14,254 bases of DNA from JALSKU01 sp964556545 (GCA_964556545.1 CAZKWE010000014.1:1-14254), one strand, 5' to 3'; counted from the stretch's first letter, positions 1 through 6,909 are shown. A program made the numbers and translations. The notes: a model not told the origin generated them from the letters alone.

Positions 1-1644
1 AAAAGCCTAAAAAAAGTATTTGGTAAAAATGCTGATTTAAAGGACTTGGCTAAGACTTGTGTTTGTATGGCAAATGCACAAGGTGGATATCTTATTTTGG
101 GAATAGAAGATAAAAACAAACTTCCTCCAAAATCACAAAAGATTGAACAAGAAAAGCTAAATAAAGTCATAAAAACTTTAAGAAGCTTTACAGATAGTGT
201 AGGACTTGTCAATCCAGATACCAAAACACATGAGAATGGCGGAGAGTATGCTGTCATACAAATATATCCTTCATTAAAAACCATAGCAACTACAAGTGAT
301 GGTAGAGTATATATTAGAGTCGGTGATGAGTGTGTTCCTATAAAAGGAGAAGAACTTACAAGACTAGCACATGAAAAGGGTGCATTTCAGTGGGAGTTGG
401 TAATTTCACGGTATAACTTGGGTGATGTGCCACAAGAAAATATTACAAAATTTATAGATGACATCAGAAGCTCACAAAGAGTAAGTGAGTTTATAAAAGA
501 TAAAGAAGCTCACGAGATATTGGAGTATTTTCATCTTATAGATGATGGTAAGCTTACCAATCTTGGTATTTTATGGCTTGGAGATTATAAACAAAGAGGA
601 AAACTAAACTATCCTTTGACTGTTCAATATATACTATATAATGAAAATGAAGAAAAAATCCGTAAAGTTGAGTGGAATATAAATCAATACAACCCAAAAG
701 AACTATTGCTTGAGATAGAAAAAGAAGCTGTTGAATTAAATTATAGCTTTGAGATACCAAATGGACTATTTAGAAAACAAGTAAGACACTATGATAAAAC
801 AGTTATAAGAGAGCTTTTAGTCAATGCTTTTGTACATAAATCATATACAATTTCAGGCGATATATTTATCTTGGTATATAAAGATAGATTGGAGATAAAA
901 AATCCAGGAGGTTTGCCACTTGGAGTTACAAAAGATAATATATTGCATCAGGTTCAAAGAAGAAATCCTAAACTCATAGATACTTTCAAAGCTTTAAATC
1001 TAATGGAGAGTGAGGGAAGTGGGTATGATTTAATCTATGAAAAACTAAGTTTTGATGGTAAAAGATTTCCTGAGATACAAAATGATATAAACTATGTAAA
1101 AGTTACAATTTATTCAAATATTGTAGATGAAGATGTTTTGCAGATTTTAGATTTTCTAGCGAAGCATTATCAGCTTACTCAAAAAGAGATTATTACTTTA
1201 GGTGTAATAATAAGAGAGAAAAAAATATCAGGATTTGAACTTGCAAAAATATTGCAACTTCAAGATGATGAGAGGCTTAGAAAATGGGTAGGTGGTCTCA
1301 TAGAAAAAAACATTGTCTTAACAGAAGGTAGAACAAAAGGGCTTATGTATATTATAAATCCCAAAGTTATCTCATCTATGGAACACAATTTAAAACCAAG
1401 TTTAAAAACCATGGAAGAGCATACATTAAGAGCTTTAATCAAAGAAGATTTAAAAGCTCATCCAAAAAGTAAGATTTCACAAATTCACCAAAGGATGGAT
1501 GATTTAGATTTAAAATATCTAAGAAGAATTGTTTATAAGATGTATGGAGACGGTGAGTTAGATAGAGAAGGAATAAAAAGTAATATGGTTTATTTTTTGG
1601 CAAATAAAAAAAGAAATAAAAAAGAAAATGAAAAAGAAATTTAA
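1..1644 (+). CDS. AlbA_2 / HATPase_c_4 ATP-binding transcriptional regulator-like protein, 5' end outside window
   Basis: The frame is open from base 1, so the gene starts upstream; the first in-frame TTG (46) falls inside a conserved domain and is not a believable start. 547 residues are visible. The first ~100 match an AlbA_2 (Schlafen-type) domain: a CVCMANAQGGYLILGIED segment corresponds to the usual 'AFAN..GG.l.iGv.D' motif. A GHKL-like ATP-binding region (HATPase_c_4, as in proteins often misnamed RecG-like) follows: N-box RELLVNAFVHKSY near residues 270-283, NPGGLP near 301 and EGSGYD near 338. The C-terminus is helical, resembles winged-helix DNA-binding modules, and ends in a lysine-rich tail. 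Family members are usually called transcriptional regulators or ATP-binding proteins and occur in accessory regions, sometimes beside defence genes; the ligand or target is unknown. The family is secure; the biological role is not. Confidence 0.85.
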   Translation, partial: KSLKKVFGKNADLKDLAKTCVCMANAQGGYLILGIEDKNKLPPKSQKIEQEKLNKVIKTLRSFTDSVGLVNPDTKTHENGGEYAVIQIYPSLKTIATTSDGRVYIRVGDECVPIKGEELTRLAHEKGAFQWELVISRYNLGDVPQENITKFIDDIRSSQRVSEFIKDKEAHEILEYFHLIDDGKLTNLGILWLGDYKQRGKLNYPLTVQYILYNENEEKIRKVEWNINQYNPKELLLEIEKEAVELNYSFEIPNGLFRKQVRHYDKTVIRELLVNAFVHKSYTISGDIFILVYKDRLEIKNPGGLPLGVTKDNILHQVQRRNPKLIDTFKALNLMESEGSGYDLIYEKLSFDGKRFPEIQNDINYVKVTIYSNIVDEDVLQILDFLAKHYQLTQKEIITLGVIIREKKISGFELAKILQLQDDERLRKWVGGLIEKNIVLTEGRTKGLMYIINPKVISSMEHNLKPSLKTMEEHTLRALIKEDLKAHPKSKISQIHQRMDDLDLKYLRRIVYKMYGDGELDREGIKSNMVYFLANKKRNKKENEKEI

Positions 1645-1727
1645 TGAAGCACCGTATTTATGGGCTTTTCTCTTTTTTAAATTTATTTTTTAGAAAAAGC
1701 AAATTATAAAAAAACAATCAAATATAA

Positions 1728-1967
1728 ATGCTAAAACAACAAAATGTCGAAAAAATGCCGAATAATGCCGAATTGGATTTTAATGAAGAAAAAATATTGA
1801 ATTTATTAAAAGAAAAGAGAAAAATCGTATCAAGTGATATAGAAAAGCTTTTAGATATTAAAGAAAGAAGAGCGAGAGAGATACTTTTTAATATGACTAA
1901 AAAAGGCATTTTGGAAAAAATAGGCAAAACAAAGGGAAGTTACTATATCTTAAAGAGAACCGGATGA
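1728..1967 (+). CDS. Small winged-helix DNA-binding protein, possibly a C-terminal remnant of an AlbA_2-type regulator
   Basis: 79 residues. After a polar N-terminus (residues 1-17), residues 18-75 read as a winged helix: EEKILNLLKEKRKIVSSDIE (helix 1-2), KLLDIKERRAREILFNMTKK (recognition helix) and GILEKIGKTKGSYYIL (wing). Such modules end many AlbA_2/HATPase_c_4 proteins, like the one immediately upstream, so this may be the tail of a decayed paralogue rather than an independent gene. In support of that, an in-frame TAA directly precedes the ATG at 1728 and no Shine-Dalgarno sequence is visible before 1728 or before the alternative ATG at 1755. It is 83 bases downstream of the previous gene on the same strand and could be cotranscribed. 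The fold assignment is good; whether it is expressed is uncertain. Confidence 0.6.
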   Translation: MLKQQNVEKMPNNAELDFNEEKILNLLKEKRKIVSSDIEKLLDIKERRAREILFNMTKKGILEKIGKTKGSYYILKRTG

Positions 1968-2009
1968 GTAAAATTTTTTACCACAAGATAAATTTCTGTC
2001 AAATCATAA

Positions 2010-2135
2010 AAGTTTGGTGGTGAGGTTCCCTAAAACTTTTATATGGTAGCTTTTGGGCAGAGTGTTTGTAAGGTGAAAAATCCACTCTGTAAAAGTTGTC
2101 CTTTGAAAAATATATGTATGTTTGACAAGAGATGA
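2010..2135 (+). pseudogene. C-terminal remnant of an endonuclease III / HhH-GPD DNA glycosylase (iron-sulfur loop)
   Basis: The frame beginning at 2010 reads KFGGEVP, a TAA stop at 2031-2033, then NFYMVAFGQSV and a cysteine block to TGA at 2133-2135. The block has C at codons 2067, 2088, 2097 and 2115, i.e. C-x6-C-x2-C-x5-C with PLC..CPL..IC, the [4Fe-4S] (FCL) loop of the endonuclease III/MutY family. AAA would replace the TAA naturally (VPKNFY), so this looks like a nonsense mutation in a decayed gene. No helix-hairpin-helix or catalytic Lys/Asp region is visible upstream; that part is deleted, or was displaced beyond the left edge by the AlbA_2 and winged-helix genes. A start at ATG 2043 would give a ~30-residue peptide without a ribosome binding site, which I consider unlikely to be functional. 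Confidence 0.7.
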
Positions 2136-2150
2136 TAATTTGCCTATAAT
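2122..2150 (+). promoter_or_regulatory. Consensus sigma70 promoter for hypA
   Basis: TTGACA at 2122-2127 and TATAAT at 2145-2150 are separated by exactly 17 bases, a full match to both sigma70 hexamers. Transcription would start near 2157, about 35 bases before the hypA ATG. The -35 box lies inside the last codons of the glycosylase remnant. A perfect -35 is unusual here, because most Campylobacterota promoters lack one. Confidence 0.8.
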
Positions 2151-2191
2151 CCGCAAAAATCATTTGTATGTTGACAAAAATGGAGAAATGT

Positions 2192-2533
2192 ATGCATGAA
2201 TACAGTATAGTTCAATCATTGATAGGGCAGTGCGAAGAACAAGCGGTACAAAACAATGCTACAAAAATAACAAAAGTAGTTGTAAAGATAGGAGTTTTAA
2301 GCGGAGTGGAGGTGGATCTTTTGAAGAGTGCTTTTGAAACTTTTAAAGAGGGCGGTATCTGCGAAGATGCTGTCTTTATCGTAAATGTTCAACCCATCTT
2401 GATACGGTGCAAAGAGTGTCACAAAGAGAGTGAATTAAAGAAGAATGAGTATATATGTCCATATTGCCAGAGTGCAAATCTCGAAGTTCTTGACGGAGAA
2501 GATATGTATCTGATGAGTTTGGAAATGGAGTAA
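2192..2533 (+). CDS. hypA: Hydrogenase/urease nickel incorporation protein HypA
   Basis: HypA delivers Ni(II), with HypB, to [NiFe]-hydrogenase large subunits (and to urease in some relatives) in the cytoplasm. The protein is 113 residues, the normal family length. It begins with the invariant MHEYSIVQ, where His2 is the nickel ligand, and carries a zinc site of two CXXC pairs: C73/C76 (CKEC) and C89/C92 (CPYC). The start at 2192 is chosen over the ATG at 2168 because HypA proteins start at MHE and GGAG (2182-2185) sits 6 bases upstream. The gene stands alone; no hypB or hydrogenase structural gene is in the window, so its partners must be elsewhere. It is served by its own consensus promoter and followed by a weak AT-rich hairpin. 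Identification is firm. Confidence 0.96.
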   Translation: MHEYSIVQSLIGQCEEQAVQNNATKITKVVVKIGVLSGVEVDLLKSAFETFKEGGICEDAVFIVNVQPILIRCKECHKESELKKNEYICPYCQSANLEVLDGEDMYLMSLEME

Positions 2534-2547
2534 TGCATTACTTTGTG

Positions 2548-2568
2548 TTTATCAAGAGATAAATTTTT
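2548..2568 (+). terminator. Weak putative terminator after hypA
   Basis: TTTATC (2548-2553), loop AAGA, GATAAA (2558-2563), followed directly by TTTTT. The stem has only six base pairs and is AT-rich, so strength is doubtful, but the position 15 bases after the hypA stop fits a rho-independent terminator. Confidence 0.4.
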
Positions 2569-2601
2569 AAAGGGTTTTTAAAGATATTTTTCAAAACTTT
2601 A

Positions 2602-2691
2602 TTATTTTTTTGGAGTTTTTGTTAAAGATATTATGAAAAAAGCAACAATTCCCACGGCGATTATTACAATACCTATCAATTTAAATGTCAC
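2602..2691 (-). CDS. Possible 29-residue single-pass membrane peptide
   Basis: On the minus strand a GTG at 2691 opens a 29-codon frame ending in TAA at 2602-2604. The product starts MTFKLIGIVIIAVG and continues through a hydrophobic stretch (roughly residues 5-22) to a polar, lysine-rich C-terminus (LTKTPKK): one membrane helix with positive charge at the C-terminal end. AGGA lies 6 bases before the GTG, a credible ribosome binding site, and there is an in-frame stop just upstream, so no longer product is possible. It occupies the hypA/DUF4139 intergenic space and runs opposite to both. I do not recognise a family. Small size means chance cannot be excluded. Confidence 0.45.
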   Translation of the reverse strand: MTFKLIGIVIIAVGIVAFFIISLTKTPKK

Positions 2692-2753
2692 GGTTTATCC
2701 TAATTTTTTTTAAAATATTGTATCATAATGTATCTCAAACTAAAAGGAAAAAT

Positions 2754-4151
2754 ATGAAATTTTTTATGTTGGCAGTAATTTTAGTTTTTGAATTGTTTGC
2801 AGGTAATGTATTTACTAAAAAGGCTCGGCAAAGAAGTATTACAATTTATAATAACAATATAGCATTTATCCAAGAGAAAAAAAATTTTACACTTGCAAAA
2901 AGTGGTGAAAATTATATAGTTTATGAAGGGGTTCCCAATTCTATTGTAAAAGATAGTATAATACCCGAGTTTTCAAAAAAGGGTACTTTTCTTTTTTCTC
3001 AAACATTTGAAAAAAATAGAGTTGATATACAAAGACTTATTTCTTACTATAAGAAAAACAATATACAAATCGAATTTTTTAAACCAACCGATAAAGCAGA
3101 TATAAGAATTTTGTCCAAAGGATATGTATTGTCAAATTTTGGAAATGTTATAACCATAAGAGACAATAATTCAAAAATATACCCCATATCCTACAAAGAT
3201 ATTGTATTTCCTACTCTGCCAAAAGAACTTTCTCTTTCAAAACCAAGTCTTAAATGGAGGGTAAAAGGTATAAAAGGTAAACAGAGTATTAAGCTTTCAT
3301 ATCTTGCAAAAGGATTGAGCTGGAATGCAAACTATACTTTAAACTTAAACAAAAATGCTAATTTTGACGGCTGGATAACGATAGATAACCGTAGCGGTAT
3401 ATCTTATAAAAAAATGAATATCTTTTGTATGGCAGGCAATGTCCATATAGAAAGAAATACCCGTACAGGTATAATGTTTGAAAGAGTCATATCCGTACGG
3501 AGTGATAAAACAGCAGTAACAAATGAATCCTTTAGCGGTTATCATTTGTATAAAATACCTTTTTTGGAGGATATAGAACAAGGTTCAAAACAGATAAATT
3601 TTTTATCCAAACAAAATATAAAATATGATGAATATGCAAAATTGGATTTTAATTTGCCATTGTATCCTTTAAAAAGAATGAGAAAATTTAATTTTTCACA
3701 TATTATTCATATAAAAAACAACAAATCTTCCAATCTCGGCTTGCCTCTTCCAAAAGGAAAAATCAGAGTTTTTAAAAAAGACAAAAGTTTGCAAAATCAT
3801 TTTATAGGAGAGAGCAGTATAGCCCATACACCAAAAAACAGTGATATATATCTTGATATCGGAAAATATTTTGATATAAAAGCTAAAGTCAAACAATTGA
3901 TATTTAAAGCAACAAAAAACAGAAAATACATATATACAAAAATAAAAGTGCTGTTGTCAAATGCAGATAAAAGCCCAAAAAATGTAAAAATAAAAGTATT
4001 TTACAATATATATGGCAATTACTCTTTAAAAAGCAGTTGCAGAGGAATTTGCAAAGAGACAAATACTCAAAGCGGTTATAGTGTATATATGATGAAATTA
4101 AATGCTCATACAAACTATGATTTTGATATAACATATGAATTAAACAATTGA
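2754..4151 (+). CDS. Exported DUF4139 domain-containing protein
   Basis: 465 residues. Residues 1-17 form a signal peptide (MKFFMLAVILVFELFAG), so the protein is predicted to be periplasmic or surface-exposed. The N-terminal part (about 27-75, ITIYNNNIAFIQEKKNFTL) matches the usual start of DUF4139 proteins ('vtlYn.g.A.V...r...L..G'). Residues from about 165 to the end carry the DUF4139 beta-rich domain, with LKWRVKG, IKLSYLAKGLSWNANYTL and WITIDNRSGISYKKMNI. The biochemical function of this family is unknown. The ATG at 2754 is chosen over an upstream ATG/GTG extension because AAGGA ends 5 bases before it and it begins the signal peptide. A CATAAT -10-like box lies at 2724-2729. The stop overlaps the next gene's ATG (TGATG), implying translational coupling. 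The family call is good. Confidence 0.8.
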   Translation: MKFFMLAVILVFELFAGNVFTKKARQRSITIYNNNIAFIQEKKNFTLAKSGENYIVYEGVPNSIVKDSIIPEFSKKGTFLFSQTFEKNRVDIQRLISYYKKNNIQIEFFKPTDKADIRILSKGYVLSNFGNVITIRDNNSKIYPISYKDIVFPTLPKELSLSKPSLKWRVKGIKGKQSIKLSYLAKGLSWNANYTLNLNKNANFDGWITIDNRSGISYKKMNIFCMAGNVHIERNTRTGIMFERVISVRSDKTAVTNESFSGYHLYKIPFLEDIEQGSKQINFLSKQNIKYDEYAKLDFNLPLYPLKRMRKFNFSHIIHIKNNKSSNLGLPLPKGKIRVFKKDKSLQNHFIGESSIAHTPKNSDIYLDIGKYFDIKAKVKQLIFKATKNRKYIYTKIKVLLSNADKSPKNVKIKVFYNIYGNYSLKSSCRGICKETNTQSGYSVYMMKLNAHTNYDFDITYELNN

Positions 4152-4915
4152 TGAGATACATATATTTATCGTTATTGGTTTTTTTTCTTGGAGGATGTGC
4201 TTCTAAAAATAATAATTTTGTCAGTACCGTTTTTCAAACAAGCGGTGCTACCAAAATGAAAGAATATGAAAATACACTTGATGATTTTTTACTACAATTA
4301 GGTAAAAAACTAATCAAAAGAAATAAAGAAATTTTTAGTAAAAATATACTCTTTTATATAATGAATGATATAAAAAATCATACTGACACCATTAGCCTGC
4401 CTTATGTGAGCCATAAAGAAAAAGAGGAGTTTAAAAAGTATCTAAGAGTAGCCTTTTTGCCCAAAAAAATAAAAAACAGAGGTGATTATCTTTTGGTAGG
4501 ACTTTATAAAATGTTTTACTGGAGTTTTGAAGGGAGCAGTTATCACAAGATTAGTGCTTTGGAATATGATGGGAAAAAATTACAGCTTGCATATGAAATT
4601 TTACAGGCTATAGCTTGGAAAATAAAAGTTGCTAAAGATAAAAAGGGAGATTATCTTTATCTTACATGGCAAAACAATTGGCAGATAGAACTTGGTAAAA
4701 AATTAAGAAGAGGAAGAAAATTATCTGTAAAACTTATAAAAAATTTAACATATATTAAAAATAAAAAAGAGAGTTTACTTTCCGCATCCAATCTGTCATT
4801 TGAGGCTCTTTTTGCTAAAATGCTTTTTGTATATGAAAATGCTCTTAAAACTGTAGGGGTAGAGCCTAAAAATTTGGGAGCAGATGCATTAAGAAGTATA
4901 ATTTTTATGTTGTAG
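4151..4915 (+). CDS. Predicted lipoprotein of unknown function
   Basis: 254 residues. The N-terminus MRYIYLSLLVFFLGGCAS is a lipoprotein signal peptide with lipobox LGGC, so Cys16 should be lipidated. Glycine and alanine-serine at +2/+3 do not include an inner-membrane-retaining Asp, so outer-membrane sorting is plausible. The mature part is charged and largely helical (LQLGKKLIKRNKEIF, KEKEEFKKYLRVAF), with an aromatic segment around YLYLTWQNNWQIEL and no known catalytic motif. I do not recognise the family. The start at ATG 4151 overlaps the DUF4139 stop; a TTG at 4148 would add one residue and is less likely. Its stop TAG (4913-4915) overlaps the next gene's AGGAGG ribosome binding site. 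The three genes therefore form one coupled envelope operon. Confidence 0.8.
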   Translation: MRYIYLSLLVFFLGGCASKNNNFVSTVFQTSGATKMKEYENTLDDFLLQLGKKLIKRNKEIFSKNILFYIMNDIKNHTDTISLPYVSHKEKEEFKKYLRVAFLPKKIKNRGDYLLVGLYKMFYWSFEGSSYHKISALEYDGKKLQLAYEILQAIAWKIKVAKDKKGDYLYLTWQNNWQIELGKKLRRGRKLSVKLIKNLTYIKNKKESLLSASNLSFEALFAKMLFVYENALKTVGVEPKNLGADALRSIIFML

Positions 4916-4923
4916 GAGGATTT

Positions 4924-5865
4924 ATGAAAAAAATTATCGCTATAGTATTTGCAGGAACTGTTTTGTTTGCTTCTAACGGGGATATATTTAATTATTTAAA
5001 TAGTTGCAAAAAGTCAAATTTTAACAATTTAAAAACTGTACTTAAAAACAGGCATAAACTTGATATGTATGATAAAAACGGCGATACTCTTTTGACAAAA
5101 ATTGCCAAAACCCTGTCAAATTGTTACTACAATCAAGATTTGGCAAAAATTATTATAGATAATTCCGATATTATAGATTTGCCAGATAAAGCAGGAGATA
5201 CCCCTTTGATAGTTTCTTTAAGAAAAGACAAGGATATATATTTTTCAAAATTTCTCATAAATGAAGGAGCTGATATAAACAAACCTTCAAAAAAAGATGG
5301 AAAAACTCCTCTTATGATTGCCGCAAAGAGTGCCAATGAAGAGATGGTAAGAGTGCTTGATGAAAGATTTGCAAAAAGAGGTCTTAAAGATAACAGTGGC
5401 AAAAGTGCATTGGATTATGCTGTTCAAAGCGGTGATGAAAAAATACTGCAAAAAGTTTATGCAGATAAAAAAAACAAGTTTGCCTTTTTTGACAGTGTAA
5501 ATGGAGCATTGTTTATGAATTTGACAAAAAAAGGTTTTCATATAAAAGATAAATCATTAGATGACAAAAAGATACTTTTTATCTATGGCAACAAAAAAAT
5601 TTATAGCAAATTATGCCATTTGGCCAAAAGAGATACAAGATACCTTTTTATGATAAATTATAATGAAAAGATAAATACATATAAGAGATGCAAAACCAAT
5701 ATAAAAGTTTTAAAATTTAACAAGGATTTTTATATGTTGCTTTTAAAAGCTCTTAGATGGAGAACACCTCCAATGTTTTTGCTAAGAGATAAAAACGGCA
5801 ATATTGTTAAATCAGGAATTGATGAAAAGTCTCTCTTGAAAGTAGGATTGGGAATAAACCGGTAA
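4924..5865 (+). CDS. Exported ankyrin-repeat protein with a thioredoxin-like C-terminus
   Basis: 313 residues. Residues 1-17 (MKKIIAIVFAGTVLFAS) are a Sec signal peptide. Residues about 50-182 carry four ankyrin-like repeats, with starts near D50 (DKNGDTLLTKIAK), D88 (DKAGDTPLIVSLR), K124 (KDGKTPLMIAAK) and D156 (DNSGKSALDYAVQ). Residues about 195-313 resemble a thioredoxin/DsbC-like fold: a hydrophobic strand (KKILFIYGNKKIYSKLC), a later TPPMFLLRDKNGNIVKSG that looks like the cis-proline loop and final hairpin, but no CXXC. This second assignment is inference. An AGGAGG ribosome binding site (4914-4919) lies 4 bases before the ATG. It is the last gene of the envelope operon and ends within a bidirectional hairpin. 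Exported ankyrin proteins usually mediate protein-protein contacts; partners may be the two upstream products. Confidence 0.82.
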   Translation: MKKIIAIVFAGTVLFASNGDIFNYLNSCKKSNFNNLKTVLKNRHKLDMYDKNGDTLLTKIAKTLSNCYYNQDLAKIIIDNSDIIDLPDKAGDTPLIVSLRKDKDIYFSKFLINEGADINKPSKKDGKTPLMIAAKSANEEMVRVLDERFAKRGLKDNSGKSALDYAVQSGDEKILQKVYADKKNKFAFFDSVNGALFMNLTKKGFHIKDKSLDDKKILFIYGNKKIYSKLCHLAKRDTRYLFMINYNEKINTYKRCKTNIKVLKFNKDFYMLLLKALRWRTPPMFLLRDKNGNIVKSGIDEKSLLKVGLGINR

Positions 5866-5878
5866 AAACCGGTTTATT
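5853..5878. terminator. Bidirectional terminator shared by the ankyrin and zinc-ribbon genes
   Basis: AATAAACCGGT (5853-5863) and ACCGGTTTATT (5868-5878) form a perfect 11-bp stem with a 4-base AAAA loop. The plus-strand stop codon TAA begins at the stem/loop border (5863-5865), and the minus-strand stop (5874-5876) is in the right arm. A T-rich run follows on the plus strand; the minus-strand side is less T-rich. Confidence 0.7.
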
Positions 5879-6059
5879 TATTTGTAAGTTTCTCGACTTC
5901 GTCTTTGCTTTTTACAACTTCGCCGCTACCATGAATAACTTGAGGTATGCAAGATGTACAAACATATACTTCTTCCCCTCTGCAGATTGATTTTAGGTAA
6001 ACTTTGTTATCGTTTTCATTTGATTCGCTTAAACATACATGGCATACTACTTTTTCCAT
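5874..6059 (-). CDS. Small zinc-ribbon protein, function unknown
   Basis: 61 residues starting MEKVVCHVCL. Two CXXC pairs, C6/C9 (CHVC) and C34/C37 (CTSC), about 25 residues apart, form a plausible zinc ribbon; a lone C26 lies between them. The C-terminus is charged. The start at 6059 is chosen over one further upstream (6086) because a strong AGGAGAGG ribosome binding site directly precedes it and the extra residues translate that site. It lies downstream of proC on the same strand, 76 bases away, with its own TATAAT-like -10, so it may be transcribed alone or with proC. It converges with the ankyrin gene and the stops share one hairpin. I do not recognise a named family; a role in nucleic-acid or protein binding would be a guess. 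Confidence 0.75.
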   Translation of the reverse strand: MEKVVCHVCLSESNENDNKVYLKSICRGEEVYVCTSCIPQVIHGSGEVVKSKDEVEKLTNK

Positions 6060-6088
6060 TTTCCTCTCCTTTTTTAAAATAAGCAAAA

Positions 6089-6094
6089 ATTATA
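6089..6094 (-). promoter_or_regulatory. Putative -10 box for the zinc-ribbon gene
   Basis: TATAAT on the minus strand (read from 6094 to 6089), 29 bases before the ATG at 6059. No -35 box is recognisable at the expected distance, as is common in Campylobacterota. Confidence 0.45.
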
Positions 6095-6111
6095 CTGAAA
6101 AAATCTTAATC

Positions 6112-6134
6112 CCGCTTTAGATTATTAGAAGCGG
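6112..6134. terminator. Small hairpin after proC, possible terminator
   Basis: CCGCTT (6112-6117) pairs with AAGCGG (6129-6134) around an 11-base loop, right after the proC stop on the minus strand. A T-run appears only about 8 bases beyond the stem, so termination is uncertain. Confidence 0.35.
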
Positions 6135-6135
6135 C

Positions 6136-6876
6136 CTATAAATTTTGAGTTTTTTCATAACAGGCTTGCATGGCTTTTATAAAAGAATCTCTTACCTTAC
6201 CTTCTTCAAGCTTGGCTGCTCCGGCAGCTGTTGTGCCCCCCGGAGAAGTTACTTTGTCTTTTAAAATAGCAGGATGTTCCTCTTTTAAAAGCTCTGCCGT
6301 TCCTTCGAGCATATAAGCGGCATATTTGTAGCTTATCTCTCTTGAAAGTCCCAATTTAACTGCCCCGTCACTAAGAGCTTCTGCTACCAATGCTATCCAT
6401 GCCGGAGCGGAACCGCCTATCCCCGTAGCTATATCAAGCTCTTTTTCGCTTTTTAGCCAAAAACATTTTCCTATAGTGCTTAATATTTGTAAAGATATAT
6501 CTTTCAAATTTTCATCTCCGCATACTGAGATTACTGCTTTTCGTTTGAGTGCGGCAATATTTGGCATAGCTCTTATATAACTTTTTGCTTTAATTTTGTC
6601 TTTTATTTTTTTTAGTGCTGTTCCGGCCAATATGGAGATAACACCTTTTGCAATTCCATTTGTTTGCAACTGCTCTAAAGCCTGAGGTTTTATGGCAAGT
6701 ATGACTATATATCCGTCAAGATTCGGAATGGTATCTGTAATTTTTAAGTCGGTAAAAAGGCTTTTTAATTCTTCTGCTCTTGGTTTATGGCTTTCAACAA
6801 CAGTTATATCATACTCTTTTAAGCCGCCAAGCATAGCTCCGCCCATATTGCCCGCACCTATAAGTAGTAATTTCAT
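6136..6876 (-). CDS. proC: Pyrroline-5-carboxylate reductase
   Basis: ProC catalyses the last step of proline synthesis, reducing 1-pyrroline-5-carboxylate to proline with NAD(P)H in the cytoplasm. The 246-residue product starts with the Rossmann motif MKLLLIGAGNMGGAMLGGL. It contains the conserved IRAMPNIAAL segment near residue 102, GIGGSAPAWIALVAEALSDGAV in the dimerisation domain and the signature TSPGGTTAAGAAKLEEGKVR near the C-terminus. It is slightly shorter than the typical ~260-275 residues, mainly through tight loops, and nothing essential seems missing. AAGGA lies 6 bases before the ATG. It is divergent from luxS, with abutting -10 boxes at 6910-6922. Identification is firm. Confidence 0.95.
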   Translation of the reverse strand: MKLLLIGAGNMGGAMLGGLKEYDITVVESHKPRAEELKSLFTDLKITDTIPNLDGYIVILAIKPQALEQLQTNGIAKGVISILAGTALKKIKDKIKAKSYIRAMPNIAALKRKAVISVCGDENLKDISLQILSTIGKCFWLKSEKELDIATGIGGSAPAWIALVAEALSDGAVKLGLSREISYKYAAYMLEGTAELLKEEHPAILKDKVTSPGGTTAAGAAKLEEGKVRDSFIKAMQACYEKTQNL

Positions 6877-6909
6877 TTAAATCCTTTATTAAATTCAAAT
6901 TTTATAGAT

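Noticed and set aside
1..1644. Calling the first gene a RecG-like helicase
   Set aside because: No helicase motifs are present; the label comes from a common misannotation of AlbA_2/HATPase_c_4 proteins.
1964..2023. 19-codon ORF starting in an ATGA overlap with the winged-helix stop
   Set aside because: It has no ribosome binding site or recognisable sequence, and it lies in a different frame from the glycosylase remnant; more likely decayed DNA.
2168..2191. Upstream ATG giving HypA eight extra residues
   Set aside because: HypA needs His2 of MHE at the N-terminus, and the ribosome binding site lies inside the would-be extension.
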